Origin: Rickettsia typhi
GTDB lineage: Bacteria; Pseudomonadota; Alphaproteobacteria; Rickettsiales; UBA1997
Reading direction: 5' to 3'
NCBI GenBank assembly: GCA_945874115.1
Contig: CAMCFD010000051.1
Span: 1-10,528 of the forward strand
DNA: 10,528 bases
Shown here: piece by piece, positions 6,125 to 10,528 of the stretch
How the letters are laid out: every line of letters begins with the position of its first letter
Position numbering within the stretch: position 1 is the first letter of the stretch
Notes under the pieces: model-generated
What the model was told of the DNA's origin: nothing
The model's input: only the letters and a program-made list of their open reading frames with translations
The model's database searches: none
Made by a program: the position numbers and the translations under genes

Positions 6125-7285
6125 CTAGCAATTAGAATTTACACATCTTTTAAACTCGCTCAAACAAGCGCGTTTAGAGTCGCAACCCGAGAAAATTTCT
6201 CCGTCTTGAGTGCAAACTTTTCGACACATTAGTGCGAGCGAGTCAATAAAATGCCCGTCAACATTGAGTGCGGGAACCCTTAAATATTTTTTGATCAACA
6301 ATTTATCGGCGAGTTCTTTATATTCAATGTCAAGTTCAACCAATGTTTCTGAGTGTTCTGACACAAAAGCGATTGGCACAATAAGTGGGTTTTTATTGTC
6401 GAGCGCAACGCGGCGAATTTCTTGCTCAAGGCTTGGAGATGTCCATTTCAGCGGCCCAACTTTCGATTGATAACAAATTATGTGATCGATTTTTTTCTCA
6501 AAATCATCGGCAAAAAAACCATCTTTTTGCAAAATTTCGCGCAATTTTTCAAGAATTCTCTGCGCCGATTTTGTGATTTGAAAAACATATGGATCACCGC
6601 CATCTATAAGCTTTTGCGGCAATCCATGCGCCGAAAATAAAATGCGAATTTCGCTTAAATTTAAGTTCGATTCCAAAATTTTCTGACGAATTAATTTTGC
6701 GTGAGATAAAATAAAATTTTCTTCCTCAAAATAACAGCAAATTTTCTTGACGATTGGCGCGTTTCGAGATTTTTTTGAAAAATTCCCAGTAAGTTTTTTG
6801 AAAAATCCGCCATTTTTTTTGTTGTAAGAATTCGCTAAAAATTTATGTAATTCTTGCGAAAAATCATCAAATGAAGAGTCGGTCGTTGCTGTTGAAAATT
6901 GCGCATAAAGCGGCAATAAAATAATTTGATCGGGCCCAAAATCGGCAATTTTTTCAATCGCATCACGCGCATTTGGTTGCGAATAACGCATCGCAATAAA
7001 AACTTTAAAATTGCCAAAAAACGATAATTCTTTTTCAAGAGAATTGGCTTGCGCACTAGTAATTTCAAGAATCGGCGACTTTCCGCCAATTTGCTCATAA
7101 ATTTTTCGCGCCTTTTTTTCGCGCCTCGCCGAAATAAATTTCGCCAATAAAAAACGCAAAGGTTGCGGCAATGAAATTATGGCGTGATCGTTAAACAAAT
7201 TAAACAGAAAAGGCTTAACCGCCTCAAGATTTTGCGGTCCGCCCAAATTGAAAAGTACAATCGCGATTTTTTTATTTTTTAGCAT
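6125..7285 (-). CDS. hemH: Ferrochelatase with Cys-rich C-terminal tail
   Basis: This enzyme inserts Fe2+ into protoporphyrin IX, the last step of haem synthesis, at the cytoplasmic membrane. Family motifs appear in order: LFNLGGP (11-17), YEQIGGKSPI (63-72), AMRYSQP (98-104), LLPLYAQFS (123-131), ICCY (182-185), FSAHGLP with the catalytic His220, YQSKVGPLKW (272-281), and PIAFVSEHSETLVELDIEY with the conserved Glu313. I chose the ATG at 7285 (386 aa). The frame stays open to a TTG at 7342, but that start adds 19 unconserved residues and would lie over the divergent -10. Two features are odd. A Lys/Asn-rich insert fills roughly residues 150-177. The C-terminus carries six cysteines in 33 residues (354, 358, 368, 374, 381, 386); some ferrochelatases bind a C-terminal [2Fe-2S] cluster, but the spacing here differs from the human form. 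The stop is TAG. Confidence 0.95.
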   Translation of the reverse strand: MLKNKKIAIVLFNLGGPQNLEAVKPFLFNLFNDHAIISLPQPLRFLLAKFISARREKKARKIYEQIGGKSPILEITSAQANSLEKELSFFGNFKVFIAMRYSQPNARDAIEKIADFGPDQIILLPLYAQFSTATTDSSFDDFSQELHKFLANSYNKKNGGFFKKLTGNFSKKSRNAPIVKKICCYFEEENFILSHAKLIRQKILESNLNLSEIRILFSAHGLPQKLIDGGDPYVFQITKSAQRILEKLREILQKDGFFADDFEKKIDHIICYQSKVGPLKWTSPSLEQEIRRVALDNKNPLIVPIAFVSEHSETLVELDIEYKELADKLLIKKYLRVPALNVDGHFIDSLALMCRKVCTQDGEIFSGCDSKRACLSEFKRCVNSNC

Positions 7286-7304
7286 AAAAAGCTTTTTTTT
7301 TAAT

Positions 7305-7334
7305 TTATCTTCAATTAATCTAATACCATATAAT
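7305..7334 (+). promoter_or_regulatory. Promoter of the small membrane-protein gene
   Basis: A perfect TATAAT lies at 7329-7334, 32 bases before the ATG at 7367. The best -35 is the weak TTATCT at 7305-7310, with an 18-bp spacer. On the opposite strand the overlapping TATTAT (complement of 7330-7335) is a 5-of-6 match to a -10 and could serve hemH, giving a shared divergent promoter. I find no matching -35 for that direction. Confidence 0.5.
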
Positions 7335-7366
7335 AGCGGCAAAATTTAAATAATCTATTTTAAAAT

Positions 7367-7771
7367 ATGATAAAAAAAGTTGAAGAAGTCAAAAATAATC
7401 CATTAGTTAGTTTTATGAAAAGTAATAAAAATAACGCGAAAGCACAAAAATCTGGCGCGAATAATTCTGGCAAAAAAGATTCATTTTCGGCCAAAAAAAA
7501 AGATAAAGACAAGGACGAAAACGGAAATGTTGATGAAGATTTGTCTGACGAAGAAAAGCTCGAGCAAGCCAAAAAAGAGTCGAATTCGAAAATGCAAAAT
7601 GTTGATAAAGTCGGCATGATCCGCAAATTAATCCTTGAAACCATCGTAAAATATGTTTTTATGATCGCGATTTTGGTCGGTTTTGCGATTTTAGTGATAA
7701 AAGCCGCACCTTTAATTTTTGCCTTTTTTCACGGACTTATCTCAAAAGTGATTTTTGGCTCGATAACATAA
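7367..7771 (+). CDS. Small Lys-rich single-pass membrane protein, unknown function
   Basis: I do not recognise this 134-residue protein. Residues 1-90 are strongly hydrophilic and charged: a basic Lys/Asn/Ser part to about 50, then an acidic DEDLSDEEKLEQ stretch. Residues about 93-123 (from VKYVFMIAIL to LIFAFFHGL) form one long hydrophobic segment, with only a short tail after it. With no N-terminal signal, a tail-anchored topology with the charged domain in the cytoplasm is likely. The start is the ATG at 7367, behind a good -10, with no Shine-Dalgarno. It is divergent from hemH, and a weak hairpin follows the stop. A promoter, codon use like its neighbours and a clear amphipathic layout support it as a real gene. 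It could be a lineage-specific envelope protein. Confidence 0.75.
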   Translation: MIKKVEEVKNNPLVSFMKSNKNNAKAQKSGANNSGKKDSFSAKKKDKDKDENGNVDEDLSDEEKLEQAKKESNSKMQNVDKVGMIRKLILETIVKYVFMIAILVGFAILVIKAAPLIFAFFHGLISKVIFGSIT

Positions 7772-7786
7772 AAACGTTGGTTTTTG
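7769..7786 (+). terminator. Weak A/U hairpin at the stop of the 134-aa gene
   Basis: AAAAAC (7770-7775) pairs with GTTTTT (7780-7785) around GTTG, with a further T-G pair outside. The stem overlaps the TAA stop and its right arm is the U-run. This is compact enough for a weak intrinsic terminator, but the stem is almost all A-U. Confidence 0.35.
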
Positions 7787-7966
7787 TCGAAAAATAGGCA
7801 AAGATTAACAAGTTTAGCCAAAAAATAGCCAAAATTATCGATTTCTAATAATTCAACAATTAATGAAATCAAAAAGAGCTTATTATGAAAATCACAGCAT
7901 TTTTTGAAAATTTGGTAAAACGAAATTACTACAAAATAATTCGCTAAAAAACTCAAAATTTCCAAT

Positions 7967-7994
7967 TTGACTTTTAGTAAAATATCATTAAAAT
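7967..7994 (+). promoter_or_regulatory. Promoter of pdhA
   Basis: TTGACT (7967-7972, 5 of 6) and TAAAAT (7989-7994, 5 of 6) are 16 bp apart. The expected start is near 8001, giving a leader of about 24 bases to the ATG at 8025, similar in length to the leader of the 785-aa gene. The rest of the 7772-8024 gap is AT-rich, with a short near-tandem repeat of TAGCCAAAA around 7814-7836 and no gene that I can support. Confidence 0.65.
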
Positions 7995-8024
7995 AACACA
8001 ATCAATTAAACAAAATTTAAGAAA

Positions 8025-9029
8025 ATGTCGAAGAAAACAAAATTGGGACATAACTCAAAAGTCGTCGAAAGCTTGACAAAAAAAGATCTGCTCAAGTTTT
8101 ATGAAGAAATGTTGCTCATCAGACGCTTTGAAGAAAAAGCCGGCCAACTCTACGGAATGGGCTTAATCGCGGGTTTTTGTCATCTTTACATCGGGCAAGA
8201 AGCAATCGCAAGCGGAATGCGCCACACAATGATTGAGGGCGACAAAGTCATCACAACTTATCGCGATCACGGCCACATGATTTCTGCGGGCTCTGACCCA
8301 AAAAGAATTATGGCCGAGCTTATGGGCCGTAAAGACGGCGGTTCGAAAGGCAAGGGTGGTTCGATGCATTTATTCGACCTTGAAAAACATTTTTATGGCG
8401 GCCACGGAATTGTCGGCGCGTCGGTTCCAATTGGCGCGGGGCTTGCTTTTGCGGACAAATATCGCGGCACAAATAACGTCACTTATTGTTATTTTGGCGA
8501 TGGCGCGGCTCATCAAGGTCAAGTTTATGAAAGTTTCAACATGGCGAAATTGTGGAATTTACCCGTTTTGTTCATAATCGAAAACAACCACTACGCGATG
8601 GGAACATCACAAGCGCGCTCTTCTTCGGTTGACGAGCTTCACAAACGCGGCGTCGGATTCAACATTCCCGGAGTAAAAATTAACGGAATGGACATTTTTG
8701 AAGTTATCAAAGAAGGCCAAAAATGCGTAGATTTCGTGCGTGGCGGAAATGGCCCAATGCTTCTTGAAATGGATACTTATCGCTATCGCGGCCATTCAAT
8801 GTCAGACCCTGCGACCTACAGAACAAAAGAAGAACTCAATTGCAAAAAAGAACTTGATCCAATTGACACGCTTCGTGCCCACATTTTAAATGAAAAAATT
8901 GCTAAAGAAGACGAAATTAAATCAATCGATGGCAAAATTAAAGAGCAAGTTAATGACATCGTAGAATTCGCCAAAAACAGCGAAGAGCCTAACGAGAGCG
9001 AATTAATGACCGAGATTTATAAGAATTAA
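8025..9029 (+). CDS. pdhA: Pyruvate dehydrogenase E1 component, alpha subunit
   Basis: With PdhB this thiamine-diphosphate subunit decarboxylates pyruvate and passes the acetyl group to lipoyl-E2, feeding acetyl-CoA to the TCA cycle and lipids. It is complete at 334 residues, normal for the alpha2-beta2 type. Visible features are RRFEEKAGQLYGMG (33-46), YIGQEA (55-60), TTYRDHGH (77-84), and the ThDP/Mg signature GDG (158-160) running to ENN (186-188), about 30 residues on as the family expects. The YRYRGHSMSDP loop (252-262) matches the regulatory-loop region of the mitochondrial enzyme. The start is the ATG at 8025; only a vague AAG precedes it. pdhB follows on the same strand after 171 bp, an unusually wide gap for this gene pair. 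Confidence 0.97.
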   Translation: MSKKTKLGHNSKVVESLTKKDLLKFYEEMLLIRRFEEKAGQLYGMGLIAGFCHLYIGQEAIASGMRHTMIEGDKVITTYRDHGHMISAGSDPKRIMAELMGRKDGGSKGKGGSMHLFDLEKHFYGGHGIVGASVPIGAGLAFADKYRGTNNVTYCYFGDGAAHQGQVYESFNMAKLWNLPVLFIIENNHYAMGTSQARSSSVDELHKRGVGFNIPGVKINGMDIFEVIKEGQKCVDFVRGGNGPMLLEMDTYRYRGHSMSDPATYRTKEELNCKKELDPIDTLRAHILNEKIAKEDEIKSIDGKIKEQVNDIVEFAKNSEEPNESELMTEIYKN

Positions 9030-9200
9030 TTGTTTGTAAAATTAATAAATTATTGGAATTTTTAAGATGAGTTTTTCTTAAATTTTACGAGAAGTTATTA
9101 TTAAAAAATAACCCGCAGCCAATCTAAATAAGAAAAGATTTGCTGATACACCGTCGAGAATCCTTTAAAATGGCATCTTGACAAATATTTTAATAAAACT
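9030..9200 (+). other. 171-bp pdhA-pdhB spacer with a weak hairpin
   Basis: No open frame of note is seen. TTTAAG (9061-9066) and CTTAAA (9077-9082) form a 6-bp stem with a 10-base loop followed by TTTT, a weak terminator-like element 31 bases past pdhA. TAAAAT at 9166-9171 is a possible -10 for a separate pdhB start about 30 bases before its ATG, but no good -35 is placed for it. The element suggests partial termination and re-initiation between the two subunit genes. Confidence 0.3.
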
Positions 9201-10190
9201 ATGACACTTAGAAAACTTACAGTTCGAGAAGCCCTCCGCGAAGCGATGGCAGAAGAAATGCGCGCCAACAAAGATGTTTTTGTGATGGGCGAAGAAGTTG
9301 CTGAATATAACGGTGCTTACAAAATCACGCAAGGTTTGCTTGATGAATTTGGCCCAAAACGCGTGATCGACACTCCAATTACCGAGCACGGATTCGCGGG
9401 TCTTGCGGTTGGCGCGGCCTTCTCTGGCCTTCGACCAGTTGTCGAATTCATGACTTTCAACTTCGCAATGCAAGCAATTGACCAAATTATTAACTCCGCG
9501 GCCAAAACTTGTTATATGTCGGGCGGACAAGTTAGTTCTCCGATGGTGTTTCGCGGACCAAACGGCGCGGCTTCACGCGTCGGTGCTCAACATTCGCAAT
9601 GTTACGCCGCTTGGTATGGCGCAATTCCTGGTTTAAAAGTTGTTGCTCCTTACTCTGCTGCTGATTGTAAAGGTTTGTTGAAAGCCGCGATCCGCGACCC
9701 GAATCCCGTAGTTTTTCTTGAAAACGAAATCACCTATGGTTTTTCTTTCGAAGAAGAATATGACGACGATCATATCGTTGAAATCGGCAAGGCCAAAGTG
9801 CTTCGCAAAGGAAGTGATGTCACAATTATCGCATTTTCTCTCGTCGTAAAATATGCGCTTGAAGCCGCAGAAGAGCTTGCCAAAATCGGAATTTCTGCCG
9901 AAGTTATTGATTTGCGCTCAATTCGTCCAATTGACCGCGAAACGATTGTCAATTCCGTGAAAAAAACTCACCGTTGCATCACGGTTGAAGAAGGCTTCCC
10001 GTTTGCTTCAATTGGAAGCGAAATCGCCTCAATTTTGATGGAAGAAGCTTTCGATTATTTAGACGCGCCCGTGAAAAAACTTGCGAGCGTCGACGCTCCA
10101 TTGCCATACGCCGCGAACTTAGAGCGTCTTGCGTTGCCAAAAATGGTCGACATAATTAACGCGGCAAAAGAAGTTTGTTATCGCGCATAA
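9201..10190 (+). CDS. pdhB: Pyruvate dehydrogenase E1 component, beta subunit
   Basis: This is the partner of PdhA: the beta subunit completes the thiamine-diphosphate site and docks E1 onto the E2 core. It is complete at 329 residues. Motifs are VMGEEVAEYNGAYKIT (28-43, holding the Glu that activates the cofactor), RVIDTPITEHGFAGLAVGAA (54-73), EFMTFNFAMQAIDQI (82-96), RGPNGAASRVGAQHSQ (118-133) and VVFLENEITYG (170-180). The C-terminal transketolase fold continues through VIDLRSIRPID and VEEGFPFASIG. There is no N-terminal lipoyl domain, unlike the longer PdhB of many free-living alphaproteobacteria. The start is the ATG at 9201, with no Shine-Dalgarno. pdhC does not follow directly, so the E2 gene must lie elsewhere. 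Confidence 0.97.
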   Translation: MTLRKLTVREALREAMAEEMRANKDVFVMGEEVAEYNGAYKITQGLLDEFGPKRVIDTPITEHGFAGLAVGAAFSGLRPVVEFMTFNFAMQAIDQIINSAAKTCYMSGGQVSSPMVFRGPNGAASRVGAQHSQCYAAWYGAIPGLKVVAPYSAADCKGLLKAAIRDPNPVVFLENEITYGFSFEEEYDDDHIVEIGKAKVLRKGSDVTIIAFSLVVKYALEAAEELAKIGISAEVIDLRSIRPIDRETIVNSVKKTHRCITVEEGFPFASIGSEIASILMEEAFDYLDAPVKKLASVDAPLPYAANLERLALPKMVDIINAAKEVCYRA

Positions 10191-10265
10191 TTTGCTTTTG
10201 AAAACCAAGGAGCTTGACCACGAAACGTTTGGCGCGGCCGCAAATTGTTTAGCTTTTAGTTTAAC

Positions 10266-10295
10266 GAAAAAACTGTTCACTTTAAAGGTTTTTTC
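10266..10295 (+). terminator. A/U hairpin after pdhB
   Basis: GAAAAAACT (10266-10274) pairs with GGTTTTTTC (10287-10295), eight Watson-Crick pairs and one G-U, around a 12-base loop, 76 bases past the pdhB stop. The right arm contains a six-U run. The stem is A-U rich, so termination strength is doubtful. The structure is symmetrical and could act in either direction. Confidence 0.4.
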
Positions 10296-10380
10296 AAACA
10301 TTGTTCTCATTTCTACGAAAAAAGAAATTTTGCATCATTGCCCTAGATTCAAGCTTTCGCAGGAATAATAAATTATAAAA

Positions 10381-10416
10381 AACTTTAAGGCGAAAGTTCT
10401 CTAAAAAAGTTATAAT
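10381..10416 (+). promoter_or_regulatory. -10 box with upstream inverted repeat
   Basis: A perfect TATAAT lies at 10411-10416. Its -35 region has no consensus hexamer; it is taken up by the 6-bp inverted repeat AACTTT (10381-10386) / AAAGTT (10393-10398) around AAGGCG. The arrangement fits an activator-dependent or repressed promoter. Transcription would begin near 10423, giving a leader of about 34 bases to the ATG at 10457. Confidence 0.4.
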
Positions 10417-10456
10417 TGTCTCAAAAAATTTAGCAAATTCGTCAAATCTTGAATTT

Positions 10457-10528
10457 ATGACGCTTTACAATTTTGTCAAAAAATACAATATTTCCAAAAC
10501 TCTTTTTGTCACTTATTTTACATTTTTT
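10457..10528 (+). CDS. Start of a putative membrane protein (runs off the window)
   Basis: An ATG at 10457 opens a frame with no stop to the window edge (24 codons). The peptide starts MTLYNFVKKYNISK and then turns hydrophobic (TLFVTYFTFF), the pattern of a positively charged N-terminus entering a first membrane helix or signal anchor. A TATAAT 41 bases upstream supports it. The same frame has a stop at 10376-10378. Identity cannot be told from 24 residues, and chance is possible in AT-rich DNA. Confidence 0.4.
   Translation, partial: MTLYNFVKKYNISKTLFVTYFTFF

Larger units (their letters stand above)
10191..10456 (+). other. Intergenic region after pdhB
   Basis: No gene is supported here. 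It holds an A/U hairpin (10266-10295, listed separately) and a second weaker one, ATTTCT (10309-10314) with AGAAAT (10323-10328) followed by TTT. A small GC-rich island with GCGGCCGC at 10234-10241 stands out from the AT-rich surroundings. An isolated AAGGAG (10207-10212) has no suitable start after it. Confidence 0.5.

Noticed and set aside
7283..7342. Longer ferrochelatase from a TTG at 7342
   Set aside because: The extra 19 residues match nothing in the family, and the region contains the -10 of the divergent gene. The ATG at 7285 starts directly before the conserved core.
7814..7836. Near-tandem TAGCCAAAA copies, considered as a CRISPR or iteron
   Set aside because: Only two short copies with no regular spacers and no cas or replication gene nearby.
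7729..8001. Minus-strand frame of 90 codons between the small membrane protein and pdhA
   Set aside because: It has only a TTG start, overlaps the neighbouring gene and the pdhA promoter, and its hydrophobic content is what random AT-rich DNA gives.
9178..9183. Perfect TTGACA just before pdhB
   Set aside because: A 16-18 bp spacer would put the -10 on or inside the start codon of pdhB, and nothing there resembles one.
10234..10241. GCGGCCGC in AT-rich DNA, suggesting a cloning or adaptor junction
   Set aside because: GC-rich Ala-type words such as GCGGCC are common elsewhere in this window and both flanks look like native sequence. One site is no evidence of an artefact.
10207..10252. AAGGAG followed by a 12-codon TTG frame
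   Set aside because: The spacing to the TTG is one base, too short for initiation, and no other start lies at the right distance.

Overview
The window looks like part of the chromosome of an AT-rich alphaproteobacterium with a reduced or host-associated lifestyle, probably in or near the Rickettsiales. The reasons are AT-rich intergenic DNA, start codons without clear Shine-Dalgarno sequences, a stand-alone pyruvate dehydrogenase E1 beta with no N-terminal lipoyl domain, an alphaproteobacterial-type ferrochelatase, and two long proline/serine/alanine-rich proteins that look like host-directed effectors. An intact purH C-terminus argues against Rickettsiaceae proper, which have lost de novo purine synthesis. 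The taxonomic placement is inference.

Layout. 1-990 is the 3' part of purH. 1159-3255 and 3514-5871 are two large same-strand genes that match no family I recognise over most of their length. The first (698 aa) has a small N-terminal region, a long low-complexity middle and a C-terminal HAD-type phosphohydrolase domain. The second (785 aa) has disordered ends carrying SH3-ligand-like PxxPxR/K motifs, a cluster of three YxxP tyrosine motifs (two of them identical DNYDLP), and an unassigned domain that looks folded. They appear to be separately transcribed: there is a hairpin at the stop of the first and a near-consensus extended -10 promoter before the second. The convergent gap 5872-6124 holds a perfect 12-bp hairpin, a five-unit degenerate 24-bp tandem repeat and a GC-rich hairpin. 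hemH lies on the minus strand at 6125-7285. A small lysine-rich single-pass membrane protein is transcribed divergently from it (7367-7771). pdhA (8025-9029) and pdhB (9201-10190) follow. The window ends in what looks like the first 24 codons of a membrane protein (10457 onward).

How the genes relate. purH (purine synthesis), hemH (haem) and pdhAB (pyruvate to acetyl-CoA) are ordinary core metabolism. The purH-hemH interval of about 5.1 kb holds the accessory pair. My main hypothesis is that these two are secreted proteins acting in a eukaryotic host cell, the second as a phosphotyrosine/SH3 scaffold mimic and the first as a phosphohydrolase on a disordered carrier. This rests on motifs and architecture only. 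Both could be ordinary disordered proteins.
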